Assembly (NCBI RefSeq): GCF_037975245.1
Contig: NC_092575.1
Location: 28,012,341 to 28,044,840, forward strand
Length of the DNA: 32,500 nucleotides
Reading direction: 5' to 3'
Source: Apostichopus japonicus
Lineage: Eukaryota > Echinodermata > Holothuroidea > Aspidochirotida > Stichopodidae
Shown here: piece by piece, positions 1 through 10,515 of the stretch
How the letters are laid out: each line of letters starts with the position of its first letter
Position numbering within the stretch: the first letter of the stretch is position 1
The notes under the pieces: generated by a model
Database searches by the model: none
What the model was told of the DNA's origin: nothing
Seen by the model: only the letters and a program-made list of their open reading frames with translations
Position numbers and translations under genes: made by a program

Positions 1-65
1 CAAGTTCCAGTATCTGTGTACAGTTCCGTTGTTCTTGTAGCAATTTGCCTCAACAAGAATGTTTT

Positions 66-104
66 AAAACAACGAAAACACATTCCACACAAAGTACTGT
101 AACG
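66..104. repeat. 39-bp direct repeat, copy 1 (partner at 754-792)
   Basis: A stretch containing CATTCCACACAAAGTACTGT recurs about 690 bases downstream with only a few changes. Left and right contexts differ outside the repeat. It could mark the ends of a small non-coding element or a local duplication; no coding sequence lies between the copies. Confidence 0.55.
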
Positions 105-753
105 TTTTGTTGTTCGTCGGGTAGCGTCGGGCCGACACGATAGTGTCTTTGTCCAGTGGGATGTTGTATTTTAATTGCCAGATGACGACAAAAACAAACG
201 CAGACATGACAACAGTCCAAGAATTTCTTTTTAAGGAATGAAGTGCTGTTCCAAACGTCAGTATCAGCTGTCTTAGAGTCTTGTGGTTACGTGGCGATGT
301 CGCCTACTGACAAGTTGTTAAATACAGAGACAAGATACTTCCTAGAAGGAACAGATCACAGCGAGACTCACACTGTAATGAGTTGAGAGTCAAGAATGTA
401 GAGACTATAGTGTCGGAGTGACCTGATGCTTCTACATACATATTTCACATGAGCGTCTGAACTATATGCTTAAAACGTTGTTCCTATGACATACTTAACT
501 TAGATTCCTTAATTCTTACTAATTATCAGCTCAATTTAAGACGTGTACCCAAAGGCATAGTATTAACTCCCCGTTAATATAACGGTCAAACCCAACACCA
601 ATCTCATAATCCTATAGCGGAATATAATCATTTTTCAAAATTGGAATAACAGTCGAGTATGATTAACAAACTTGTTTTTAAACACGAGGCTTACATTTAC
701 CTGACATTATCTAAATGAATACAGTATTCAGTTTCGTCTCCTACTTTGAGATT

Positions 754-792
754 AAAACAATAAAACACATTCCACATAAAGTACTGTAACGT
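754..792. repeat. 39-bp direct repeat, copy 2 (partner at 66-104)
   Basis: Second copy of the repeat described at 66-104, with CACATTCCACATAAAGTACT and the following GTAACGT conserved. Confidence 0.55.
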
Positions 793-1707
793 CATTTATT
801 TGCGTGGAGCTTGTGGAACTATGCTTCCGAAATAGCCTACCAAATAATTTTCCCCCAAGGGGCATTCACTACCATCTCTATCGAGCTACAGGCGATCTTC
901 GCCACATCACAATACATACATACGAGGGTCGGGTCTGGCCCATTCCTATTACGACACGAAGATGATATAAATTTATGTTCACGATGAGTAGTAAAATATA
1001 ACACAATGTGTAAAAGTGCAGGATAATAATGTAAGTATACAGTGTGAAGGTACACATCACTTTTGGATTTTGTCTCCCATTATGATAAATATACACGATA
1101 TGATCCGTTGCGCATCTTTTAGCGTTCCTTGAAGTTCTTTTATCAGTAACGGATAGACGCAATTAACACCAAAAGTTGTGTATGCTGACGAAACCATATT
1201 CTATTTTAAGGATTGAATCGTGGACGGGACTGATAAACAACAGTCCCTGTGTTCACACGAGTTCGATCACAACCAGATCATAATCAGACTGTCCCCCAGA
1301 ATTTGTTTTTGAAAATTTAGAAGTCAAAAAGTGTATTCGAGGCACATCTAGACTATAAATTAGGTCTACATAAACAGCCTGAACCACAAGTTTTTTCTAA
1401 TAAATACTGTGTGAGTTTGAACAAAAATCACAGCGACACTATCGAATGGTTCCAGGCGATTACAGGGCTGTAGGGTGTGCAAAGAACATGAACAACAGAG
1501 TTTCTTTTTTGAAGCAGAATGCGAACATTCATAGTCGCTGTGATGATTTACAATCACTATTTGGTAATGAGTCGGTCATGCTGTACATTGAGGGTTTGAA
1601 CATATTTGATGTAAGAAATACAGCAAGACGCATGTAAAGGTGACATGAATGTGTTGACCACCAACCTCCACTGATATGCGTCCAATGTAGTATACATGTG
1701 CATACTA
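793..1707. other. Intergenic, no gene recognised
   Basis: Short overlapping open frames on both strands (for example 878-1162 minus) have no recognisable domain, no consistent codon pattern and no splice context. I see no RNA gene or tandem repeat here. Confidence 0.6.
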
Positions 1708-1713
1708 AACGTC

Positions 1714-2094
1714 TATGGCAAGCCATGTGGGACAAACACTGCATAATATATCAGCGTATTAATCGTAATTTATACGCTTATTAATTGGAATATATACGCA
1801 TATATATTATTAGCCAAACATATGGCCCAAATATATCCGCGTATTAATTCGAATATATGCACGTATTAATTCGAATATATATACACGTATTAAATAGAAT
1901 ACATATGGGGATTAAATCCAATATATGCACGGATTAATTAGAATATACACGAAAACACATTTCCGCTCTTGCTGTGTACATATACCAACGATAAATGTTT
2001 TGGCGGGCTCGCGAGATTGCTTCATAAAGTATATATATATTCGAATTAATACGCGGATATATTATGCGGTGTTTGTCCCACATGGCTTGCCATA
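1714..2094. mobile_element. Foldback/MITE-like element with 50-bp inverted ends
   Basis: The ends are inverted repeats of about 50 bp (1714-1763 and 2045-2094) that begin TATGGCAAGCCATGTGGGAC on both strands and differ at two positions by my count. The element is flanked on both sides by the hexamer AACGTC (1708-1713 and 2095-2100), a probable target-site duplication. The 381-bp length and absence of coding capacity fit a non-autonomous DNA transposon. The interior is a degenerate array of a ~24-bp AT-rich motif with the core CGTATTAATTCGAATATA. The terminal TGGCAAGCCA is itself a small palindrome. The superfamily is not recognised. Confidence 0.8.
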
Positions 2095-2100
2095 AACGTC

Positions 2101-3992
2101 AGATCTGTCCAAGCTCCCCATCTTGAAATTTATTTACGAGGTTGTGACTATTTTATCATTGTTGACTCCAACAGACTTTTGACCTTCAACATGCACAACA
2201 GTGTTCTGGCACTAATTTTGGTTCACCTACAAACCTAATCTGAGGTGAATTCAAGGTTTCCTTCTTGAGATATATTTTTTACATACTTTTGACATATGGA
2301 CCTCAGCTGAACCCAAATCACATGTGACTTCCACATAGAATACAGATAATAGACGTAGAAGCATCCCCTCTTGAGAAGCACCCCCTCTTTACAATTATTT
2401 TGGGACTTTGCGTCTGCTCATCCAAAATTACCTTTGCTAAAAACAATAGATCACATCTACATAATCATAGTGCATCAATATGTAAACAACGTTTCCAACA
2501 AAGTTTCACCATTTGGCCACTACTGACTAGAAGTGTACTCAAAATGATATACCAGCAAACCCTAATACAAGGATTGTGTAAGGTTTTGGACCCTTAATGA
2601 TATTCAGATTTACCAGGATAGCCTACTTGTATTCAACGTGCTATACCCAGATACCAAATATGAGACGTGTACCAGCTTTCCTTTCCACATACTGGTTTAC
2701 ATGTGAAACGATAATAGACACACACCCTAGCATGACTAGGAAGGTTATGATTTCAAAAATTAAAAATACATACTTTCCAGATAGATAGAGATTTTATTAA
2801 ACACAGTGACACGTTCAATACAGAAATTGGTACTACAACTACAAGCTATTGGTTCTAAAACTACTAAAATTACTGCTTACTGCATTAATCTTGCAGCCTT
2901 GCCGGCCCGAAACGAATTTAAAGTGCTGATTTGGCCTAGTGCTGAGTACCTACAGATTACAACGTTAGTGCTAATGTCGTTCTACTCTTCATCGGTGGGG
3001 ATGCCATCTGTAACACATGTTACCATGTTGCGAACACAGCGCAGTAGTTACTGATGTACGATTGTGGAACATAAACAGTAGTTACTGTACTAGCTATGAG
3101 TATCGGGTGAATAAACAGACAAGCCTATAGCACGGTTTTGTAAAGTTTTACATGATCAGCATATAACGTAACTACAACACTATTATGTAAAATTTGTCCA
3201 GCGATTTGTATATAGCACCCGTTCAGAAAGCGTTTTACACATGTTTTAGGTTAATTATTTATAGCAGCTTGATGCATCTTTTTTATTAAATCGATCACAA
3301 CAGCACTGGCTCATTTAAGAGAAAACAAGAAGGAATGACAACACAAATAATTCAGAATATTTGATGGATCCAACTTTTATTTCAACATCTAAGAAGGTAT
3401 TCTGTGCATCTACAATCATGCATGAATAGTGAACCACACCCATGACATTATAATTTGTGTGTCCAGTTATGGATGACAGTTTGCATCAGATACATTAGGC
3501 GGCCGTAACCATATTAGTATCATACTTTCAAACGGTTGCAATTTTTCAGCAATGTTAATCCCACTTTTACCTATAATAAAAAAACTGCAATATCAAAGAC
3601 ATAACCAAATATTAGAACAAAAACATGAAATTAAAGGTGCGTGCTTACGAAATTTAAATGGTTTACCTTTTTTAGTTTCTGAGATGCATGTACAAAAAGC
3701 ATTTGGTCGACTGAGGCATTTTCACCTAACTCCCTCAACATGTAAAGATATTTGAAAGCTCCCAAAAATTAACATAATCAACTGTCTGATTTCAAAATTT
3801 GTCATGATACAGTTCTACCCGCAGCATTAGCTAAAATGATCATCCCATGAACGTGCCAAGAAACATAATCTTCTACGTCGTGTGTGCTTTGCAACTTAAA
3901 CATGCTGGTATTAGACCTTTGACATAAAAGATTGCAATGAAATATATAAAATATATATTATATATAACCAAAAGAACAGTTTGTTTTTAGAA
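2101..3992. other. Intergenic; traces of a dispersed 145-bp repeat family
   Basis: No gene is supported. About 2160-2275 resembles a degenerate unit of the family seen clearly at 29625-29960: it shares TTGACTCCAA, TTTTGACCTTCAACA and TTCTTGAGATAT in the same order. The rest holds only short random-looking frames. Confidence 0.5.
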
Positions 3993-4314
<322 letters not shown>

Positions 4315-4329
4315 CAAAAAAAAATTAAA

Positions 4330-4355
4330 TTTCTAGCAATCTTGTTAATCATCAG
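4330..4355 (-). ncRNA. Hammerhead-like core, duplicated-block copy 2
   Basis: Identical to the core at 4002-4027: CTGATGA at 4355-4349, imperfect stem, GAAA at 4333-4330, minus strand. Its presence in both copies simply follows from the duplication. Confidence 0.35.
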
Positions 4356-4478
4356 CTTCAGCCACAAGTATTCTGGAGTACACTGTGCCATATATCTATA
4401 TAGTAACAACCATTACGGAAAATGATCAAGGTGCCCCGCTTTACATATATAAATATATATATATATATATATACACAT

Positions 4479-4520
<42 letters not shown>

Positions 4521-4524
<4 letters not shown>

Positions 4525-4652
4525 TAGAGTAGGTTGGCGTCTATCTTGGCGCAGAGTGCTCTATGTCCATTGGACAGAGTTGTCTGAAGATCGCTATAAC
4601 GCGTGAAACTCCGAGTAACAACTACTAGTGTTCCACTAGTCTCATCTAGTAT

Positions 4653-4656
<4 letters not shown>
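4521..4656. other. 136-bp unique insert inside a (TA)n tract
   Basis: Begins near GAGTAGAGTAGGTTGGCGTC and ends near CATCTAGTATCAAC, with TA repeats on both sides. It is absent from the sister block at 3993-4314. It contains two ACTAGT palindromes 8 bases apart. Either a small element inserted into TA dinucleotides or the ancestral state lost from copy 1. Confidence 0.5.
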
Positions 4657-4696
<40 letters not shown>

Positions 4697-4822
4697 AAGA
4701 TGAGGACAACATGTAATGCCTTTAAATCCAACATAATATTTAGAATAGAATAGAATAACTAGACGCTACACAAATTTTAGGACACCCTGGTCCTTCGTTA
4801 GGCGTAAAAGGAGTGATTGAAA

Positions 4823-5071
4823 TCACGATGGTCTACCGTAAGCCCCAGACTGCTCAAAGTGCTTAAACCCGGAAAGAAAAGCCATATCCCTATTGAGACC
4901 ATGACAGTGTGAACGTACTTTAAGGATCAATTCGACTTCCTTCAAGTTTCCTTTATTATGGTCTGACAAATTACGCAGGATTATGGCAAACTTGAGACAG
5001 TCGATATTGTGTTGTGGAAGATTAAAATGAAAAAAATGAGAAACTTCATGAGATGAAAAACATAAGATATA
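4823..5071 (-). pseudogene. Probable Penelope-like element C-terminal remnant
   Basis: An 82-codon open frame with no obvious start, ending at TGA 4825-4823. Its translation has protein-like composition, with segments HFNLPQHNIDCLKFAIILRN, SDHNKGNLKEVELILK and HGLNRDMAFLSGFKHF. From memory, an HFNLP.H segment followed by a C-terminal G-[LM]-N-x-D-x-x-F-[LM] motif is typical of the GIY-YIG tail of Penelope-like retroelements; no other part of that protein (reverse transcriptase, GIY-YIG core) is visible upstream. The duplicated hammerhead-like blocks at 3993-4783 lie just downstream on the same strand, which supports this family. A host exon or another transposon class remains possible. Confidence 0.4.
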
Positions 5072-5682
5072 TTAATTTAAAACGTATCAATATTGATATG
5101 AAAAGTAGTAACTTCCAAGAATAATCATACACTCTGAGACATTTGTATATATAATAGTCTAGGATTGCAGGGAAAAGTCAAACATTGGAAAAACACTTTT
5201 CTTCTGATATTGTTACATTTTTTTAAGAGAAAGCCAAGAAAAAACAGGGTTAGCCGAAAGAATCAAAATTTTGCTGTGAAAACTTAAACTATTATGCACG
5301 ATATTTACAATATAATGTTTCTAACGTGACTTGGTATGATAATTGAATAAATAAATATACCAACAATATATGCCAAGTGTCATCCGATGTGACGGGTCTG
5401 AAAATGTATTGACAAAAACAACTCTTCCTGAAGTCAATTTAAAACAAGCAACAACTTTAGATACACAGTGATTTCTTCATTCTTAGTTTAATATGAATTA
5501 GCATGTAAATCAATCAAAAGTAGTTGCGAAATGAAGGATATAATCTTTTTAACAGAAAATGGAAGATATACATCAAAGTGAATTTTGAGATGTGAAACAC
5601 GTGGAATGCTAACTATGACGACTGCTACACTGCAGTTACCTTGTGTCACAACTTCCGTGGGATAATACAATATGGCACCCTC
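5072..5682. other. Intergenic, nothing recognised
   Basis: AT-rich sequence with no coding, tandem or RNA signal that I can support. Confidence 0.5.
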
Positions 5683-5700
5683 TAGCGCCCCCTCTGTTGC
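5683..5700. promoter_or_regulatory. CTCF-like motif
   Basis: TAGCGCCCCCTCTGTTGC closely matches the reverse orientation of the CTCF core (TAGCGCCCCCT followed by a G/T-rich end). It lies at the left edge of a locally GC-richer stretch. A single motif match can arise by chance or inside a repeat, so this is only a candidate. Confidence 0.3.
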
Positions 5701-5944
5701 GACCCCGGGTTTTTCCTTTGGCCTTCAAAGCCGATAAAAATAAAATTTTAGATAGATACAGGGAAGTAAACTCAAAAGACCAAAAGACTACTGAGAGGTT
5801 TCTGAAAGTTAACAAAAACGATATATTTACAATGATACGATCTCTACTGATTTGTACAAGGATTATTGGTACTAGAAATTTGGAATATTACAGACAGATT
5901 TTACAATATTATACGGCCGTTAAATTTTTAAAAGATTACTTAAC

Positions 5945-6157
5945 TTATCTAACGCGGCGCGTGCCGGCTCTCGGTTCCTTTCGTAGCTGTTCTGACCTCC
6001 TTGCGTCACCAACAACGATGTCGGGATTCTCCCTCGTAGGCTGGTATCCCGTGACTTGGTCAGGAGCAAAACCGTTCCCCGCTGGTCTAATTCGACTCAA
6101 CGTTTGTATCCCAAGGATGGCTTCCTCCTGGGTGAACTCCGAAAAACTCTGCCGAAG
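5945..6157 (-). other. GC-richer island with an unassigned open frame
   Basis: Base composition shifts upward here relative to the AT-rich surroundings. The minus strand is open for about 70 codons, with no ATG, and contains segments such as SEFTQEEAILGIQTLSRIRP and GFAPDQVTGYQPTRENPDIV that look more protein-like than the opposite strand. I recognise no family. It could be an exon downstream of 6681-6904 on the same strand, or chance. Confidence 0.25.
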
Positions 6158-6680
6158 TCACGCCTGTCCCGGTTAAACGACGCACCAATCTTATGAACAA
6201 ACAGTCCACCGGTTCCTCTGTCCGTCCCCTCGATTAATCTTTTATCTCAGATGAATTTCTTTTCACAATAGATCGGAAAATCTGAACTCCTCATCACCGA
6301 AAATATCTCTTCGTATATATAGCCGGGTTTAATCTCCCGAAAGTTCTTTTCCAGGAATCCTGACGGAAAAACATCGAGAATCATCCATGTCTCGAAGATA
6401 CGACTGATAGTTCAACGTTCATTGGTCGACGATATCCGGTCACCTGCTAAAAATAACTTCCCGTATGTTCTGGAAATTTGTACTCGCTAATACCGAATAG
6501 CGCCATCATTTCTCGTAGCTTCCAGAAAAAACGCACAAGTTGTCAGTCACGACGAGTGACCTACTTATCACCCTGACCAGCATATACTGAATACACGTAC
6601 AATGAATAAAGTCGTTCGTGACTCCTTGTCTTTGTTGGTAGCACGGTAAGCACGAAAATCTTGAATCTTGTTGCACTTAC

Positions 6681-6904
6681 CATTACCAGTCCATGCAACT
6701 CATAAACAACTTTTTGAAAAAATTCCCAGGCACCAACACATGCCCTTTGGTATTCCAGATTAAACACATATAATGATTTGTAGCACACATCAATGGCCTT
6801 CATAAATGTCCTCTGTGGTAGGGCATGTCTCTCGATGATGACAAATAACTGATGAGGATGTAGTTTTCTTTCTCCAAGAAGTAACACATATGGCTGAGGC
6901 TTTT
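6681..6904 (-). CDS. Exon of a conserved uncharacterised metazoan protein
   Basis: The exon starts after a TATTTCAG acceptor (AG at 6906-6905) and ends at a strong donor, ATG|GTAAGTGC, with GT at 6680-6679. The ~74 residues begin EKPQPYVLLLGERKLHPHQL and continue through VIIERHALPQ, AIDVCYKSLYVFNLEY and ACVGAWEFFQKVVYEL. From memory this order (PY[IV]LLLG, then V[IV]E..AL, then A[FV]D.C[FY]K...V.[ND]..Y, then WEF.Q..[IV]YEL) recurs in many uncharacterised proteins of echinoderms, cnidarians and fish, often near their C-terminus. No function is known to me. No other exon is found with confidence: the open frame at 5945-6157 is a weak downstream candidate, and upstream exons are not apparent. 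It could also belong to a decayed copy, though the frame is intact. Confidence 0.55.
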
Positions 6905-8948
6905 CTGAAATATTTTGCAAATTGAACTGCAAGATGGTGCTTTCCTAAGTAACCCAAAAAAAATGAAGATAAATACATTCCCATCATAATAAGGCTTTGT
7001 AAAGCCTTCATGATTCCTAGGCATTTATTTGCAGGTACCACTCACAAAAACGTGACATCTGCATCTGAAAATAATAAACGTTTAGTGATTCAAGTGGTAA
7101 GAAAAATGAATTCTAAAGCAAAGGCCTTCAACAGAGATACTCTCAAGCTGTTCTATTTTGTAATATCTCTCATAATAAGAAAAAGACCTGTGGTACATTA
7201 AGCCCTGTCTATTAATTACTATGCATGATATATGCACCAAAAACAACAAGAACCATCTTTGGGTTAATGGTTATAATTATACCTACTATCAACTCAAACA
7301 TAATTAGATTTCGTGTTTACATGCTAGTTTCAGAAAAAAAATCTTATTTGGCCCCGCCAATCATCAATATTTAATTAGCAAACCCAAAATGGCAGTGAAA
7401 ACAAAGTAATCATGGACGAACGCTCCACACCAAATTTTAACTTAATGTCACGTATAGCTACTTGGAATTGCCTTTTTAATTTTTTTCACATGAAGCCCCC
7501 CCCCCCCCCAATTCCTATACAAGATATCTTCACTGAAAACAGCAGGGAACACCGTTCTGCCATGTATCAACTCAAATTAATGTAGGATTCTTGAGATATC
7601 ATGTATACAAGCAGACATCTCACGCACAGGACATCATTGCATAGATTCTCTGAGCCTTTGGCAAAGAAACAAGAAAGCCCAAGCGTTGGAGGTATGGAAA
7701 ACAATGTTCTTCAACCATATAATTTTTCCTGAGGATTAGAAACGTTTATCTTAAAAATCAGTACTTTTGAGAAATTTACTCTCTACCAGGATTTTATTAG
7801 TTGATAAATAGAGATAGATAGTTTACCCCTATGCGTCTCCCAGGAAACAAATGTGGCAACAAATGGATTGCAGCGTTGTTTTCCCCATCGAAAAAAAAAC
7901 AAGTTTAAATAAAGCATCACCCTGTTTTTACATATGGTTATTGTTGAATATATGTACAAAAGTTTCCTAGATATCCACAGACGTACATTACTGTTATACC
8001 AACTAAATGAATTATTTAAGCAATCAAAAGGATAAAAATGAGACATCTAGTGTGCCAGCTGCACACAGCTACAGCTTACGCTAAAGTTAGGCCTAAAGTA
8101 CAGGTGATAAACATTCAGAACTCCTTGTAAACCCATGTGATGATAATGCAATCAACACTTTATTTTCACCCAGCATTATCAGCCACAACGGGCCTAGCCT
8201 TAGCATAGCCTGTGCCGGATTTTTAGTGAGCCCTACAACGTAAAAAAGGACTAGAAGGATACACTAAGTTAGGATTAGGCCTAACTGAACTTACGAATAG
8301 AATACACAAACTTACTCAGTAACAGTATAAATCCTGGGTTCGTCCTTGATTCTCTGACAATTATGAGTTGACTATGGCAAACAGCAGCTAGCCTTTTATA
8401 TAACTTGATGTATACATTTAACGTCAGGTCTACGTAACGCAAGTGAATCGAAATCAGTCGTCTATCCAAGTTAGTCGTGAGTCTAGAAGCATTTCTCAGT
8501 ATTGTCACGTTCACTTACAGAATAACTTAACGGACCTTCGAATTGTTCAATCAACTCTTTTCTGTGTGCAGTAGTTAGTTTAGACAGGCACATGTTATTT
8601 TTATTTAGAGATAAATATTTATATTTCAAGGCATAATTACAATATACACAATTTTACATTACATTCACGTTAATGGTGAAACTGGACATTTAAAGTAACG
8701 TCATATCTAAGCTCTATTTATAAAGGTATGAGTATGATAAGAATATACAATAACTGTTCGCGCCATGAATACATTTAGCAACTTAGCTTAAAAATGACCA
8801 TAAACCACACGCCGATAGTACGGTATACCAATATTGCATATACCTTACGGGTTAACTGACTGAAGAAACCCGGTTTTGAGCAGCGGTTGATTCTCAAGCT
8901 CTCTTTCTTCCTCTGAACGGGGCCCACATGTACGGTAACCTCGATTAC
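6905..8948. other. Intergenic or intronic, no gene recognised
   Basis: Contains a 14-C homopolymer at 7496-7509 and, at about 7530-7615, a degenerate unit of the dispersed 145-bp family (GATTCTTGAGATATCATGTA context). ORFs on either strand (for example 7783-8046 and 8281-8514 minus) show no domain. Confidence 0.5.
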
Positions 8949-9085
8949 GGGAACACACAGTAACCCTGTCTTGTGGGAACACACAGTAACCCTGTCATGT
9001 GGGAACACACAGTAACCCTGTCATGTGGGAACACATAGTAACCCTGTCATCTGAGAAAACACAGTAACCCTGTCTTGTGGGAACA
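8949..9085. repeat. 26-bp minisatellite, about 5 copies
   Basis: Tandem units with the core GGGAACACACAGTAACCCTG followed by TCATGT or TCTTGT. The first units are nearly identical and the fourth and fifth carry changes (ACACATAG, GAGAAAACAC). Related degenerate copies occur 1.4 kb downstream at 10420-10515. Confidence 0.85.
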
Positions 9086-9659
9086 TTTGACGGGTTTAAC
9101 AATTTATTAGTTCACCTTTTTTCGCAGTGCAGATGACGTTCACTACACCGTTCTCTCTAACCAGTCCCAGTTTTCATAAGAAAGACGTTGACAGTCGCTG
9201 GGGCCTGGCGCAGAACAGCAATAGTTTATTCCACATAACATATATCGATATACATATGTCCATTAATCCATACAAAATAATAATGGTAATAGAGTTAATG
9301 CTCCTCGAACAAATATTGAAAACGGAACATAAAGCAGTTAATTCCAAATACTCCTGTAAATAATAATCCAATCAAAACGGGGTTTAATTATTAAGTCGTG
9401 ATTCTCAGAATGAAAATAAAGGAGAATTCTGTGTTCAAATATATGTGCACTGATACATAAATGATATATCCCGGACTATTTAATACAAATTAATAGCAGA
9501 ACATCCAATATAAAATTATCGTAGTTGCATTATATTAACCAGAATGCAAAATGCATTGAGGTTTGATGACTTCAATGCACTACACTTCTGCTTGTTAATA
9601 TAACCACAACTAGCTGTTAGAAAACACAGGTCAGTCTACTGCATGTGGCTATACACACC
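9086..9659. other. Intergenic, nothing recognised
   Basis: A 78-codon plus-strand frame at 9127-9363 has no recognisable motif. No repeat or RNA feature is supported. Confidence 0.5.
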
Positions 9660-9900
9660 TCCGCCAAATACAATAGGGGTATTGTCCTCAGTGATATGAA
9701 TCCACAGACCAAATATTAGAGATATCGTGTTAACAAGGTTTTCACTATTTGGCCCCTAGTGACACCAAATGACCTTTGACATTACCACAAACCAATAGAG
9801 TTCTTCGCCTCAATGCGGTACACATATGCACCAAATATTAGATTGGTTCAAGTTTCTCTTCTTGAGATATCATATTTACAAGCGAAGCGCCACACACACA
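9660..9900. repeat. Dispersed repeat unit ending in (CA)n
   Basis: Carries the family sequence GAGATATCGTG, TTTTCACTATTTGGCCCCTA, CAAATGACCTTTGAC, CTTCTTGAGATATCAT and then a CA-rich tract, in the same order as the copy at 29625-29960. The shared end motif TTACGATTAT.ATCGAAACC is at about 10143 here and 29987 there. In this copy the CA tract is separated from that end by the 149-bp element at 9928-10076. Confidence 0.65.
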
Positions 9901-9927
9901 CACGCACACATGTTGGTGTTTCATTCA

Positions 9928-10076
9928 GACCGAGGACGCCATTGTATTTTTCATTGTTCAAATCCATGTACCCTAACCTTTACAATACCCCATACAATTG
10001 AATTCTTCCGAGGACGTGGTGGTTCTTTAGAAATCACAACCGAAGACCTGAATTTCTTTTGTTCAAGTCCTCGGTC
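9928..10076. repeat. 149-bp element with CCGAGGAC ends, copy 1
   Basis: Bounded by GACCGAGGAC and its inverse GTCCTCGGTC, with two further internal versions (TTCCGAGGACGTGG and AACCGAAGACCTGA). The copy at 18054-18202 has exactly the same length and differs at 9 positions by my count. Both copies sit between CA-rich tracts. It may be a short foldback transposon or SINE-like unit. It is open in one frame, but differences between copies show no protein constraint. Confidence 0.8.
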
Positions 10077-10419
10077 AGATAGAAAAACAAACGCACCCAC
10101 ACACACACATACACACAATATCCGCCTGCATGAATGCAGAGGTTACGATTATCATCGAAACCAAAATCACTTGTTGTGGAGCACAAATTCGAGACGAGAA
10201 TACTGACCAACGTGGGGCTACTCTTTTTGACAAAAAACTCTTTCCTAACGGTTGAGTCACACAGCCCGAGCCAAGGGTTCTTTGCTATTTTCCATTTGCC
10301 TAGCGTAATGATAAATGAACCATTTCGTATAAAACGACAATGACTGAAATTCCAATGTTGGATAAATGTCCAAACTTAAGAACAAATCGAAATTCCTAGA
10401 GTTGATAAAGTCACTATAC

Positions 10420-10515
10420 AAACACACAGTAATCTTGTGGGAACACACAGTAACTCAATATGTCATTGCGGAAGCACATAGTTATCCGACTTGCGCAGGA
10501 ACACAAAGTAATCTG
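10420..10515. repeat. Degenerate copies of the 26-bp minisatellite
   Basis: Three to four diverged units: ACACACAGTAATCTTGTGGG, AACACACAGTAACTCAATAT, AGCACATAGTTATC and GGAACACAAAGTAATC. These are clearly related to the array at 8949-9085. Confidence 0.65.

Larger units (their letters stand above)
4318..4783. repeat. Tandemly duplicated block, copy 2, with an internal insert
   Basis: Second copy of the block at 3993-4314. Its (TA)n tract is split by about 136 bp of unique sequence (4521-4656), so that TA runs lie at about 4453-4520 and 4657-4692. After the tract the two copies realign through GAAAAGATGAGGACAACATG and three AGAAT-type steps to TTTTAGGACA. Copy 2 continues into unique sequence toward the coding remnant at 4823. 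Confidence 0.75.

Noticed and set aside
66-792. LTRs of a small retrotransposon (39-bp direct repeats)
   Set aside because: The copies lack TG...CA ends, a primer site and a polypurine tract, so they are listed only as repeats.
878-1162. 94-codon minus-strand frame
   Set aside because: No motif, no splice signals, and it overlaps a second frame of similar length on the same strand.
5643-6176. 177-codon plus-strand open frame as a gene
   Set aside because: The first codon is GTG, there is no recognisable domain, and it crosses a compositional boundary. The opposite strand in its second half looks more protein-like.
9826-10206. Open frames across both 149-bp elements (also 18036-18329) as a protein family
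   Set aside because: The two copies differ mostly at amino-acid-changing positions and both frames run into CA-repeat translations, so there is no sign of coding constraint.
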